Part shown: one piece after another, positions 11,207 to 21,394 of the stretch
How the letters are laid out: every line of letters starts with the position of its first letter
Numbering within the stretch: position 1 is the first letter of the stretch
Source of the DNA: Fragilaria crotonensis
Taxonomy: Eukaryota; Bacillariophyta; Fragilariophyceae; Fragilariales; Fragilariaceae
DNA: 60,634 bases
Reading direction: 5' to 3'
Assembly: GCA_022925895.1 (NCBI GenBank)
Contig: JAKSYS010000367.1
Span: 1 to 60,634 of the forward strand
Program-made: the position numbers and the translations under genes
Notes under the pieces: model-generated
The model's input: the letters and a program-made list of their open reading frames with translations, nothing else
Databases searched by the model: none
What the model was told of the DNA's origin: nothing

Positions 11207-11219
11207 GTTTATCAGACCC
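11207..11219 (+). other. Copia-1 primer-binding-site-like sequence
   Basis: GTTTATCAGACCC directly follows the 5' LTR. The same or nearly the same sequence follows the 5' LTRs of Copia-2 (21395) and Copia-3 (37915, with GGCCC). It lacks the TGG expected when a tRNA CCA end primes, so priming by an internal tRNA region is possible. Confidence 0.7.
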
Positions 11220-11225
11220 AGACGC

Positions 11226-11534
11226 TCAAGGGCGGCGCTGTGGTTCATTGCTTTCGTCCAAGGAGGATGATGGGGCCTGATCAGCCTGAGCAGGAGCTCG
11301 AATTCTGCGCACATAGGCCGCGGATCGTTGCGGTCGAATGACCCAGGCCTGCAGTCGATGCTCATAGACGGTAACGCTGCCGTCGGCGTGTCGGAAGACG
11401 CTTCCGGAACGCAAAGACCATTCCCCGATGGCGGGGTCCTCCCTGAAGCGCCACCCTGCGCTGTCGCTGTCGAGGAGGATAACCGACTTCAGCAAACGCT
11501 GTTTGGCGTAGAAAAGTTTCTTGCTGCACGTCAT
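11226..11534 (-). CDS. unrecognised antisense ORF in the Copia-1 leader
   Basis: A 102-codon minus-strand frame lies in the 1-kb leader between the primer site and gag. The leader here is more GC-rich than the flanks. The predicted protein is mixed-composition with conserved-looking Trp, Asp and Arg residues rather than low-complexity. I do not recognise a family. Copia-3 has only about 300 bp of leader, so the extra sequence in Copia-1 may be captured. It may also be a chance frame. Confidence 0.3.
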   Translation of the reverse strand: MTCSKKLFYAKQRLLKSVILLDSDSAGWRFREDPAIGEWSLRSGSVFRHADGSVTVYEHRLQAWVIRPQRSAAYVRRIRAPAQADQAPSSSLDESNEPQRRP

Positions 11535-12023
11535 TCCTACTGGTTGTATTTATGAGAAATACGTTACCGATAAATAGGAGTCGGTTAAAGCGATTGCTCC
11601 AGTACAATCTCTAGGAGATTGGCCTATGCTGGACAAATTAACTAGTCTTGGTTGATTAAAGCTCCTTGGTTGGCATAATTGTTTCCAGGTCCAAACAATC
11701 CGATGACCGCTTCATACATGCAATGCCTGCATAAGAATGAGCGATTACCACTGACGCACGCGGCAATGAATGCCTGCTTGAATGTGAAGACTGCATGGGC
11801 ATAACAATGAGTGTTATGGATGCCCACTGGGAAGTTTTGCTTAGGTGCTTTGGATTTATTGAAACGCACATTTTCGAGTTTCCAGGCGCGATTGACCGCA
11901 TTCGTGGTAATTCCTCGCGCGGATCAACATCTGGCACGATCGATTTGGGATCTTTTGATCCGACAGCCCTGTGTCGACGTGGCACGAGCGAAGGGCCGTC
12001 GTTTACTTAGAGGGTTTCCCCGC

Positions 12024-12178
12024 GGTTTCCACGGCATGCACGATCGAAAATTGGGAGTGATATCTGGATACCCGTTTCCACGCAGGAAACATACCGGTTT
12101 TCACGTATCTTGCCGGGATTGAAAGCGCGTTTCCACGTAGGAAATGTACTGCTTTCCACGCTTCCCGCTGGAAATGTT
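12024..12178. promoter_or_regulatory. cluster of TTTCCACG inverted repeats upstream of Copia-1 gag
   Basis: TTTCCACG occurs several times within about 160 bases. Three occurrences are followed by GGAAA, giving small inverted repeats (TTTCC-N5-GGAAA near 12076 and 12130, and a wider one near 12153-12176). They sit just before the gag start. A role in RNA folding or protein binding is inference. Confidence 0.5.
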
Positions 12179-12261
12179 TTCCAAGGATTGAACCCATAAT
12201 TTTCCGAATTTGCTGTAAACCCACCAAAACCTGGTAACTACTTTCCCACCTTCTTTCCACC

Positions 12262-13485
12262 ATGGCAGAGCACAGATCCTTCACTGCTTGTCTCACCCGC
12301 TTGGGGTTTGATGCTCCCACGCGCGAATTGCTTGACAATCAGGGCATTCACACTATTCATGACCTTACTGACCTCCCATTCCCAGAGATCGACAAGATGA
12401 TCCAGCATCTATCCAGGTGGAAACCAAGGGCGACAGACGTCGAAGAAGATGAAGATCCTGTCCCTACTCCAACGTTCCCCTACCTTGCGGTCCGGAAGTT
12501 CAAGGCTCTTCGCTCTTGGGCGGACTACTGTATCCTTCGCGGTGATGCTCCAAACCCTGCCCACTTTGACGAACGCGCCACCACGCGCTTTCTAAATCGG
12601 TTGACGGAGTTGGAGGAGATTGATCGAGCCAAGAAGGATGGGGATGACACGAAGGATCCACCGAAGCTGGCGTCGATGACAGGATGGCCAACATGGGTTG
12701 AACTGTTTACAACTTATTTATCCCAACACAGAAGCGTTGTTGCTGGAACCCCTCTGGCTTATGTCATTCGTGACAATGATGAGGTTGCCCCTGATGATCT
12801 TGCACGCAATGACTGGGACTCTGTCGATGATGACTTGGTTGCCACGTCAATCTTGGAGGGTGAAACCTTCTCGCGCGACAGCAAGAGAGTGTTTGATATT
12901 CTCAAACCCTTTGTCATGGAGGGACCTGGCTGGCCTTTTGTCCAACCCTTCAACAGGAGACGCGATGGACGTGCTGCCTTCAAGGCCTTGAAGTCGCAGG
13001 CTGAGGGCAGATCTGCAATTGCCACCAGGAAGGCCAAGGCTTATGCTATGGTTACTACTGCCATCTTCACTGGGAAAGGGAAGTTCTCCTTTGACCAGTA
13101 TGTGGGAAGGCACCAGCAGGCGCATAATGAGTTGTTGTTCTTGGAGGAACCAGTTGCAGAGACCAAGAAGGTGACCGATTTCCTTGCTGGTATTCGTGAC
13201 CCAAAGTTGGAGACTGCTATTCAAACTTGTATGGGCGATGAGCAGAAGCTTACTAACTTTGAGGTGTGCCAGCAGTACTTCAAGACAATTGTGGAGAACA
13301 CCAAGACCAGGACGAAGTCGCCCTCCGACATCCGAGAGATTGCCAAGGTTGGAATTGTTAAGGATAAGAAGAAGGCCAAGCACAAGAAGGGTAAGTCAAG
13401 TGATGACGACAAGTCGCCGAGTGGAATTGCGATTCACTCTGGGCAGTATTCTGCCAAGGATTACAACAAGCTGAAGCCTTTTTGA
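12262..13485 (+). pseudogene. gag: Copia-1 Gag, main part
   Basis: The ATG at 12262 opens a 407-codon frame. The protein has the N-terminal Gly-Phe-[DN]-Ala pattern shared with Copia-3 Gag, a central helical capsid-like region, and a Lys-rich end. Gag forms the virus-like particle that packages element RNA. The frame stops at 13483-13485 in a T-run (T5), and the Gag tail continues one base off, so the stop is probably an indel effect. Confidence 0.85.
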
Positions 13486-13684
13486 GAAGGCTAAAGTCAA
13501 GCAGCTCCGTGAGGAAGCTAAGAAGAAGGAGAAGAAGGAGAAGTCTGAAGCTCGAAGTGTTGCAGCTGTCACTACTCAGGAGGATGCTCCACCTGACGAT
13601 GAAGGGAAGGAGACCCCTGTCCCCTCCAACGCTGGAAAACAGTTTGGCCGTGCTGCCCATGTTGAGCAGCAGAAGCCTGCTTGA
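13484..13684 (+). pseudogene. gag: Copia-1 Gag C-terminal tail
   Basis: In this frame Gag continues with a Lys/Glu-rich helix and ends Gly-Lys-Gln-Phe-Gly-Arg-Ala-Ala-His shortly before a TGA at 13682-13684. Copia-3 Gag ends with the same Gly-Lys-x-Phe-Gly-Arg pattern, also followed by TGA, so this is the genuine end of Gag. I see no CCHC zinc knuckle in it. Confidence 0.78.
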
Positions 13685-13733
13685 CGATCCGAACCGGCTC
13701 TTGTTAAGACAGACCTAAAGTTAGGTGAATCTT

Positions 13734-15635
13734 ATGTTCAAGAGGCCGGGCCCTTTTTGCTCTTCCCGTTTTGTGAAACATGTCTTTCGTGTCTCTGCGT
13801 CCAAGCCATGCGGCAACGATGACGATGACATGAGGACTGAACTAGATTCTCATGCGGATACTTGTGTTGCAGGTCGCAACACTCTGCTTCTCTCTGACGA
13901 AGGTCGTCAGGTCACTGTTCACCCTTACAGTGGTGAATATAAACCCATACAGGATGTTTCCATCGCCACGGTTGCGACTATGTGGATCCATCCTCAGAAT
14001 GGACAACCATACATCCTCATTATCCATGAGGCTCTGTATTTTGGGGACCGAGTGGATGTCACTCTGCTGAACCCAAATCAATTACGCGCGAATGGTGTCA
14101 TTGTTGAGGATGTCCCACGACAGTTTGACTCCAAGTCTTCGCATTCTATTTATCTTCCAACCGCAAAGTTGCGTATTCCTTTATCCCTTGACGGTATTTC
14201 TTCTGGTTTTGTGAGTCGTAAGCCAACATGGGCGGAATACGAGCAATATCCTCACGTGGAATTGACATCCCCGATGCGATGGGATCCCTCTTCTGACCAG
14301 TTTGCCAAAAAGGAGGAGACATATGTTTCCAGCGTGTGCGTTGCTGAAAAGTTGTTGGCAACTGATCATGCGCGGAATGCTTCAAGGTTGGTTTCTGCGG
14401 TGCAATCTTTGCGTGCAATGCACATCACCATCGGTCCGGAGGATGGCTCTCTGGCGGATCGCTTGGTGGCTGCAGTCAATGTTGCAGCAGATGACACTGC
14501 TGGAGATGGCTTGTCCGGTCGCAACGACAATGACGTTTATCCGATGGACGACGAAAGCCGAAAGTTGTTTGCCCTTTCTACGAGCGACAAACGATCAGTC
14601 ATAACACCTGAGATCCTTTCTCGGAGGTGGGGAGTTGGCCTTGACACTGCTAAGAGGACATTGAAAGTGACAACGCAATCCGGAATCAGGAATGTTTTGG
14701 CAAAAGGCGAAAGGAAAGTGCGTCAGAAACTCGATCACCTTGCGTTCCCCAACTTGAGCGGTAAGTGGTACTCGGATACTATGTTCTCGAAGACGCAATC
14801 GATCAGGGGACACTTGACGGCGCAAGTGTTTACGAATGGTCGAGGGAGCGATCACTTCTATCCCATGAAGAGCAAGAGCATGGCTGGACCAAATGCTCTG
14901 ATGCCCTTTATCCAAGAGGTTGGAATACCCCAGACGATTGTGACTGACAATGCACCAGAGGAAGTCCACGGGGAGTTTGGGAAGATCTGTCGCCAATTTC
15001 GAATTCGGCAAGAGCAAACAGTTCCTTACAGCCCATGGTCGAACCTGGCGGAGTCAACGATTCGAGAGCTGAAGGTTGGGATCCGGAGAACCTTACGTCG
15101 TTCAAAGGCACCGAGACGCCTTTGGTGTTTCTGCGGTAAGTGGGTGGCGGCGATTCGACGATTGACAGCACTTGATATGCCACAACTCCAGGGAAGAGTT
15201 CCCGACGAAGACGTGTTGGGATCTACACCAGACATCTCCCAGTATGCCCAGTTTGATTGGTATGAGCCAGTCTTGTATTGGGATCCAGTTGGTACCTTCC
15301 CACATGAGCAGAAGTTGCTTGGACGGTGGCTTGGAGTTGCCGAAGTCTCAACAGACCTGATGGCATTTTACCTTCTGACCAAGACTGGGAAGATTATTGT
15401 CCGCAAGTCTGTCTGGGGACTGAGCGAAGATGACTTTGCTAATCCTGACATAAAGACTCGGCTCGTGGAGTTGGATGAGGGCATCCGCTCCAAAATTGGG
15501 GATGATCTCAAGGAGGAGGACATCGACCCAGAACTGAGAGGTTCCATGCCGGAAATCTCAGATGACGTCTTTGACGATGAAGACGAAGGTCGTAACGATC
15601 CAGGGACACGCCAAGTCCTGATGAGGGACCGATGA
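13734..15635 (+). pseudogene. pol: Copia-1 Pol: protease and integrase
   Basis: An in-frame ATG is at 13734. The protease site Leu-Asp-Ser-His-Ala-Asp-Thr lies at 13842-13862, with His where most copia proteases have Gly. A Thr-Val-Ala-Thr strand and a Pro-Asn-Gln-Leu block follow. Integrase has the catalytic acids in Tyr-Ser-Asp-Thr (about 14770), Thr-Asp-Asn-Ala (about 14944) and Ala-Glu-Ser-Thr-Ile-Arg-Glu (about 15050). The frame runs 600 residues without a stop, then shifts near 15630. Confidence 0.92.
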
Positions 15636-15645
15636 CCACACCCCT

Positions 15646-16343
15646 GAATCTTATGATGAATATTTGACTGCTCAGGTGCTCCTTCCCCAGGGCGGTGAAG
15701 CCAAGAAGGCAACCGTCGTTGGGAGGAAGCGCGACCATGATGGTCGGCCGATTGGCAAGCGTCACGCAAACCCGTTGTTGGATACTCGCTTATACGAGGT
15801 GGAATTTCTGACGGTTCGACAGAAGCAATTGCGGCTAACCTGATCGCGGAGAACATGCTGTCCCAGGTTGATGACGAGGGACGAAGCTATTCTGTGTTGA
15901 GTGAGATTGTCGACCATCGGACTAATGGCCACGCTATTTCAAAGGATGATGGCTTCGTGGAAGACCGATATGGTAAGAGGCATCCGCGAATCACTACGCG
16001 AGGCTGGGATTTGCAAGTCGAGTGGCGCGATGGTTCAACGACCTGGGTTCCATTGTCAGAATTGAAGGAGTCAAACCCGGTGGAGGTCGCGGAGTATGCT
16101 GTCGCCAACAAGATTGCTGAAGAACCGGCATTTGCTTGGTGGGTACGCAAGGCTCTGCGCAAACGGGATCGAATCATAAAGAAGGTCAAGGCCAGATACT
16201 GGGCTAAGACGCATAAGTTCGGAATTGAACTGCCGAAGACGGTGGCGGAGGCCCTTAAGATCGATGAACGAACGGGACCGACTTTTGAGAAAGGCGATCG
16301 AGCAGGAAATGAAGAATGTTATGCCGGCATTCGAGTTCATTGA
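15646..16343 (+). pseudogene. pol: Copia-1 Pol: chromodomain-like segment between integrase and RT
   Basis: Two frames are joined near 15810 (TTTC region). About nt 16010-16110 encodes Trp-Asp-Leu-Gln-Val-Glu-Trp, then Asp-Gly-Ser-Thr-Thr-Trp-Val-Pro-Leu, then Leu-Lys, with a closing Ala-Glu-Tyr. The pattern (two beta strands, Thr-x-Trp, acidic helix) resembles a chromodomain. The same segment is in Copia-2 and Copia-3. After it comes the start of the RT domain, where a further slip in AAA near 16295 moves the frame. Confidence 0.7.
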
Positions 16344-17168
16344 CGGCGACGAAGCGCCCAAGTTCTACAAAAGATTGACTGCCACATGATCTTTGATGTC
16401 AAAATGGATTTGACGAGAAAGGCGCGTTTGGTTGCCGGAGGGCATCAAACTGATCCGCCGAAAGAGTCAACATATTCAAGTGTTGTTTCACGCGACAGCA
16501 TAAGGATTGCTTTCACGTTGGCAGCGCTGAATGACTTGGATGTCCTTTCTGCCGATGTGCAAGGGGCATACCTGAATGCTCCTACGAAGGAGAAGGTCTA
16601 CACAATCGCAGGGTTGGAATTTGGAGCGGACAAAGTTGGCCGACCAGTTCTAATTGTCCGAGCGCTTTATGGTCTTAAGTCAAGTGGTGCTCGATGGCGA
16701 GACCACATGGCATCCACGTTACGCGAAGGAGGCTTTGTCAGCTGCAAAGGTGATCCTGACGTGTGGATGAGACCTAAGGTGAAGCCGAATGGGGACAAGT
16801 ACTGGGAGTATGTCCTTTGCTATGTGGATGACATTCTTTGCATCTCACATGAGCCACAAGTTGTGATGGACTATCTCGCTTCCAAGTATACCTTGAAGAA
16901 AGGGAGTGTAAAGGAACCTGACGCTTACTTGGGCGCTGAAGTCAAGAAGTGGACAATTGATGGTGCAGAGAACCCAACAAAGGTAAGGTGGGCAATGTCG
17001 TCTGATCTTTATGTGAAACGGGCTGTGACCGAAGTTGAACGCGAGCTTGAGGAGATTGGTGAACGTCTGAGCACGAAAGTGTCGACACCCATGAGTCAAG
17101 GTTACCGACCTGAAATTGACACTACCCGGAGTTGGATGCAAAGCGTGCAAACTACTTCCAGGGTTTGA
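16296..17168 (+). pseudogene. pol: Copia-1 Pol: reverse transcriptase
   Basis: The RT reads Phe-Asp-Val-Lys-Met-Asp-Leu with Thr-Arg-Lys-Ala-Arg-Leu-Val, then Asp-Val-Gln-Gly-Ala-Tyr-Leu-Asn-Ala (motif A, about 16550), Ala-Leu-Tyr-Gly-Leu-Lys-Ser-Ser-Gly (about 16660) and catalytic Tyr-Val-Asp-Asp at 16821-16832. All diagnostic copia RT blocks are present. The open part from 16386 has no internal stop. Confidence 0.93.
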
Positions 17169-17455
17169 TTGGAGTATTGCGTTGGATTTGCGAACTTGGT
17201 CGGATTGACATTCTGGTAGACGTTGCAATGTTGTCGCGTTTCCTGGCTTCTCCAAGGCGGGGACATCTTGATCAGGCTTTCCATATCTTTGCATACTTGA
17301 AACGGTACAACAGGTCAAGCATGGTCTTCGACGATACGGAACCAGTGTTTGATGAGAGTCGCTTTCAAAATGTGATTGGAGCGAGTACTATCCTGGCGCG
17401 TGTGAAGCTTTACCGCCGGATGCGCCCGAAGTCCGGGGACAATCGGTATCGATGA
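17132..17455 (+). pseudogene. pol: Copia-1 Pol: RT-RNase H connection
   Basis: It carries the Tyr-Phe-Gln-Gly-Leu-Ile-Gly and Leu-Arg-Trp-Ile-Cys-Glu-Leu-Gly-Arg-Ile-Asp blocks that join RT to RNase H in copia elements. The frame differs from the RT by an indel near 17150 and breaks again near 17360. Confidence 0.85.
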
Positions 17456-17910
17456 GTTGTTTTGTCGACGCTGACCACGCTGGTTGTCGCGTCACTCGTC
17501 GCTCTCATACTGGAGTCTTGATTTTTGTGAATCGAGCACCAATCCTTTGGTATTCGAAGCGACAGAACACTGTTGAGGCTTCTACCTTTGGATCTGAGTT
17601 TATCGCTGCAAAGATTGCAGTCGAAATGGTTGAAGGGTTGCGTTACAAGCTGCGCATGATGGGCGTCCAAGTGGATGGACCCACGAATGTCTTTTGTGAT
17701 AATGAATCGGTTGTGAAGAACTCAACCAAGCCCGAGTCGACTTTGAAGAAGAAGCATAATGCAATCGCGTATCACCGCGTGCGCGAAGCGCAAGCTGCTG
17801 GTATTGTGAGGATTGCGAAGGAAGACGGAGAAACCAACTTGGCAGATGTTCTGACTAAGTGTCTTCCGGGACCGCGACTAAGAGAGTTGTGTTCTCGCGT
17901 TCTGTGGTAA
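17452..17910 (+). pseudogene. pol: Copia-1 Pol: RNase H, C-terminal end
   Basis: The catalytic acids lie in Phe-Val-Asp-Ala-Asp-His-Ala-Gly (about 17461), Glu-Ala-Ser-Thr-Phe (about 17574), and Cys-Asp-Asn-Glu (about 17695). The closing blocks Pro-Glu-Ser-Thr-Leu-Lys-Lys-Lys and Asn-Leu-Ala-Asp-Val-Leu-Thr-Lys are typical of copia. The Pol stop is TAA at 17908-17910. Confidence 0.93.
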
Positions 17911-18128
17911 AGTGTCCAAAACGGACATGATACTGGCGTGCAAAATGTCCAGGTGTGACATGATGCGAGTGGAGTACACGACGTACGTGGAACCACTAAC
18001 CCCAGCTTTATGTAAGCGAATGGGTGGACGTACGCGTGATGACACGTGGAACCACCAAAACTAGCCAATGGTGGCCGGCCTCTGCATGATAAAATATGGG
18101 TCGGACTAGTTGTCTGTGACGCCTAGCC

Positions 18129-18137
18129 CGAGGGGAC
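18129..18137 (+). other. Copia-1 polypurine tract
   Basis: CGAGGGGAC abuts the 3' LTR. The same GGGGAC core sits at the same place in Copia-2 (27137-27145) and Copia-3 (43912-43917), which supports a plus-strand priming role. Confidence 0.8.
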
Positions 18138-18390
18138 TGAATGAATTCTATCATGAGTTCGAGTTATTCGGACACCCGGATAAGCACGACCGTCGAAGGA
18201 TTTAGCTCACCCTTACAATGACCCGCAGGATGACTCTTCAGGGCGGAGTCAGAAGTGTTCCTAGACCTAAATCTCACTCTTTTTTATAATTGATCAAGTT
18301 GCAAGCTGTTGCTACTAGTGATTAGTTCTATCTGCTAGAGACAATCTCCTGCAAGGGCGGATGTACCGCACTTGCGACGGATTTAATTGA
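18138..18390 (+). repeat. Copia-1 3' LTR, 253 bp
   Basis: It is identical to the 5' LTR except for one extra T in the T-run. It is followed by the AAGG TSD and the resumed LINE-B frame. Confidence 0.95.
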
Positions 18391-18957
18391 AAGGAACCCG
18401 CGGGCACTGCACGAGCGCAGTTTTCCCAATTGCAGAAGAAAAGTAACGCTATCACCGAGTTCCTATGGTCAACGCCATTGTCGAGGGCAGAAACTTGGTT
18501 GTATTATCATGCCTGTTACCTCCCGTCGATTTGTTATCCATTAACATGTTCTCATTTGACACACAAACAATTAACGTCAGTTCAAAAGAAAGCAATGTCC
18601 ATTATTTTCGCACGATGTGGTTATAATCGGAATACAAAGAAAGAAATTCTCTTTGGACCAGTCGAGTATGGGGGCGCAAACTTCCATCACCTCTACATAA
18701 GACAGGGAACCCAACAGGTGACTTACTTCATGCGACATTGGCGTACAATGACTTCAGTGGGGAAGATGTTCAAATGCGCACTAGCATGGATACAACTTTC
18801 GAGCGGAGTCTCATACCCGATTATGGAGCATGCTAATACAAGCTTACCACACTTGGAAGCAAAATGGTTCACGTCCCTTCGAACATTCTTATCAAGTATT
18901 AGGCAGGGCTGCAATTGGACGACCCGTGTATCCCCCTTTACAACGTCAAGGAGATAG
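18391..18957 (+). pseudogene. LINE-B ORF2: RT thumb/connection
   Basis: Joined with 10885-10954, this continues His-Lys-Thr-Leu-Gly-His-Tyr-Lys into Glu-Pro-Ala-Gly-Thr with only one AAGG copy counted. The block Phe-Leu-Trp-Ser-Thr-Pro-Leu and the Cys-Gly-Tyr-Asn-Arg motif match LINE-A and LINE-E. The frame slips near 18903 at a GGG. Confidence 0.88.
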
Positions 18958-21172
18958 CTACATCATGGATCACATCTTGGAAGCGGGAACATTCACGGCA
19001 TCAGAAATACGACGATTAAATTATTGCAGACTATATCTCCAGGCCGTCACAATTTCGGACATCACAATGATCACAGGAGATGTACTGGATCAGAGTAAAC
19101 TCGCAGGTTATCCTTCACTCCAGAGCAGCAAATCACACTGGATCCCAATAAATCAAGAGCGACCATCGGAGAAGGAATGGACACTTTGGAAGAAGGCAAA
19201 TTTACTGTGGAGCGACACTCGAGGTCATCTCAAGATCCCGCTTCGCAAGTGGCTGAAGGATGTCCATCACCAACGTAACTATCACTTCGCGTATCAATAT
19301 AGAAAGAGTGTCTGGATCCGAGAGCACGGAGGCGGATATCAAGTCCATCGATTAAGGTCCAGTGGTAGGTTGCAAGACAGACAATGGATACAAGAGCGTG
19401 CACAACTGCCACAGCAATCAGTCCCGGTCGAATTATATAATGATGCAGCGGGATCCTGGAAAATACTCAGCCCAACATTCTCCATTGTTACACCTCATAC
19501 AATATCACAGTCGGCAACAGCAACGTTTGATGCATACATCGAGACGCTCGAGTCGTGGGAAATTGATTTACTCCGTCATCTCACGTTGGACATCGATCCC
19601 TATTCTATTTGTTTGGAAGCTCATCAACACTTCAGAGCGGTGAGCGATGGATCCGTGTTGTCAAACGGAAACGCATCCTTCGGGTGGATCTTAAGTAATC
19701 GGAGAGGAGAACGAGTTGCAGAGGGTATGGGACCAGCACGAGGACGGAGAGTACATTCATACCGAGCAGAGGCATGCGGTCTGTTATCTTTTCTACGGTT
19801 CCTTATACGGATCGCCAACTTTACACAGATGCACGAGACATGGCACGGAATCCTCGCAACGGACAGCCAAAGCGTACTGGATACCTTGTTTGGACAAGAT
19901 CGCGATGATAGCAATGAAAATGAGCCTCTAGACCTAGATAACCAATGCGTGGTGTTGGACCCATTATGTCCGGAATGGGATATCTTGATCGAGATTCAGG
20001 CGGCACTACGAGTTTTACCAGGAGTCCGTCTACAATACGTGGAAGGCCATCAAGATCAGAAGAAACCATATCAGTCTCTCGAGCTTCTGGAACAATTGAA
20101 CGTGGACGCTGACAGAATCGCGGAAGAATATCACGAGCTTCTCCAACCGCAACGGCCATATGTACTATTATCTCCGCACGCACGAGCGCACTTAGTGTTT
20201 GAGGATGGGACAGTAACCGCAAGACATGCAGAGTTTATCGAGACCCAGGCAACGGCCGAACCTTTGGTGCAGCATCTCGCAAAGAAACACTCCTGGAGCG
20301 ATGGAGTTACGGAAAATATCAATTGGAAAGCTCACGGGCAGGCACTCAAGCGGAATCGACAGAGACGGTCTCATTTTGTGAAAATGGTCCACGACATTCT
20401 CCCAACAACAAGCTTGCAAAATAAATATGATGGCGGGAAAAGAACATGTCCCCTCTGCCAACACCCGTGTGAAGATAGCGATCATATTCTTCGATGTCAA
20501 CACCCTTCCCGAGTCGAGTGGCGTCGCCAGTTTCTCCACGGAATCTTGGAGTTTTGCAATAAAACACACACTTATCCCCCGATACGGATTCTTCTCATCA
20601 CGACTATGCAGAGTTGGCTAAGCGGCGAAGATAACCCACGGATCGAAAGAGATCAATATCCAGCAGATATGAGCTCAATCATTCGGCAACAAGCCAAAAT
20701 AGGATGGCGACAGATGCTTCAGGGACGATTCTCCAAGGCGTGGAGTGACATTCAGCAGCGGTACCACGAATTAACGTTCCCGACTCAACAATATACTCCC
20801 GACAAATGGCAAGTGGGTTTAATCCAGAAGATCTGGGAACATCGGCACAAAGTCTGGATTTTGCGAAATGAAGATTTACACGGCAGAGATATCAGGAGTC
20901 GACAACAGGCCGAGCGTAAGGAAATCCAACGACAACTGCATGCCATCTACTCCCAGCGACCGATGATGGACCCACGAGTGCAATCCCTGTTACTTGAAGC
21001 ACCAGAGGCACATGATCGATATCCTGTTCAGGTGACAAAGAACTGGATACGAATGCACGCTACAACATTCTCGGAAAGCGTCAAGCGGGTGAAGACCAGA
21101 GCACTACATGGGGTGAGATCTATTCGTTCGTATTTCAATCCTATCCCAGCGGTAGATGCGGAAGCGACATGA
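18830..21172 (+). CDS. LINE-B ORF2 C-terminal half: linker, RNase H, zinc finger, C-terminal domain
   Basis: This 780-codon frame is the best-kept LINE segment of the window; homologous reading starts near 18900. RNase H starts at Val-Ser-Asp-Gly-Ser (about 19640) and continues with Tyr-Arg-Ala-Glu (about 19762), Ala-Thr-Asp-Ser-Gln-Ser (about 19857), Glu-Gly-His-Gln-Asp (about 20042) and Asn-Val-Asp-Ala-Asp (about 20100). The zinc finger is Cys-Pro-Leu-Cys with His and Cys near 20450-20490. The C-terminal domain carries Trp-Ile-Leu-Arg-Asn-Glu-Asp-Leu-His-Gly. It ends Ser-Ile-Arg-Ser-Tyr-Phe plus eleven residues. All four RNase H acids are present. Confidence 0.92.
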   Translation: MLIQAYHTWKQNGSRPFEHSYQVLGRAAIGRPVYPPLQRQGDSYIMDHILEAGTFTASEIRRLNYCRLYLQAVTISDITMITGDVLDQSKLAGYPSLQSSKSHWIPINQERPSEKEWTLWKKANLLWSDTRGHLKIPLRKWLKDVHHQRNYHFAYQYRKSVWIREHGGGYQVHRLRSSGRLQDRQWIQERAQLPQQSVPVELYNDAAGSWKILSPTFSIVTPHTISQSATATFDAYIETLESWEIDLLRHLTLDIDPYSICLEAHQHFRAVSDGSVLSNGNASFGWILSNRRGERVAEGMGPARGRRVHSYRAEACGLLSFLRFLIRIANFTQMHETWHGILATDSQSVLDTLFGQDRDDSNENEPLDLDNQCVVLDPLCPEWDILIEIQAALRVLPGVRLQYVEGHQDQKKPYQSLELLEQLNVDADRIAEEYHELLQPQRPYVLLSPHARAHLVFEDGTVTARHAEFIETQATAEPLVQHLAKKHSWSDGVTENINWKAHGQALKRNRQRRSHFVKMVHDILPTTSLQNKYDGGKRTCPLCQHPCEDSDHILRCQHPSRVEWRRQFLHGILEFCNKTHTYPPIRILLITTMQSWLSGEDNPRIERDQYPADMSSIIRQQAKIGWRQMLQGRFSKAWSDIQQRYHELTFPTQQYTPDKWQVGLIQKIWEHRHKVWILRNEDLHGRDIRSRQQAERKEIQRQLHAIYSQRPMMDPRVQSLLLEAPEAHDRYPVQVTKNWIRMHATTFSESVKRVKTRALHGVRSIRSYFNPIPAVDAEAT

Positions 21173-21250
21173 TCCGACATAGCATAAGTTTATGAACGGT
21201 ACCTGCGACTCATTCAAGGGTCGTGGCTACCCGTGCAAGTCGAGTACTCG

Positions 21251-21394
21251 TGATTTATTGTATGCGTTGTACGGTACACGACTGTACAGTATGCGGTACA
21301 ATAGCTCGATCTCACAACTTGACCTATCCCATGATCTATACCCGTTACTAGCATATCGTTGCACCGTCTCCCTTAGCACGTCTACTTTTACTCA
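21251..21394 (+). repeat. Copia-2 5' LTR, 144 bp
   Basis: It begins TGATTTATTG and ends TTTTACTCA. All 144 bases match the 3' LTR. Confidence 0.95.

Larger units (their letters stand above)
10955..18390 (+). mobile_element. Copia-1, full-length Ty1/copia LTR retrotransposon
   Basis: The element is 7.4 kb with LTRs at 10955-11206 and 18138-18390, a 4-bp TSD AAGG (10951-10954, 18391-18394), gag, protease, integrase, chromodomain-like segment, RT and RNase H. The order integrase before RT defines copia. The LTRs differ only by one T in a T-run, so the insertion is young. It interrupts the LINE-B coding frame. Confidence 0.95.

Noticed and set aside
12847-13383. Minus-strand 178-codon ORF in Copia-1
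   Set aside because: It is antisense to Gag, Leu-rich by codon complement, and has no independent support.
15368-15856. Minus-strand 162-codon ORF in Copia-1
   Set aside because: Shadow of the integrase and chromodomain-like coding region.
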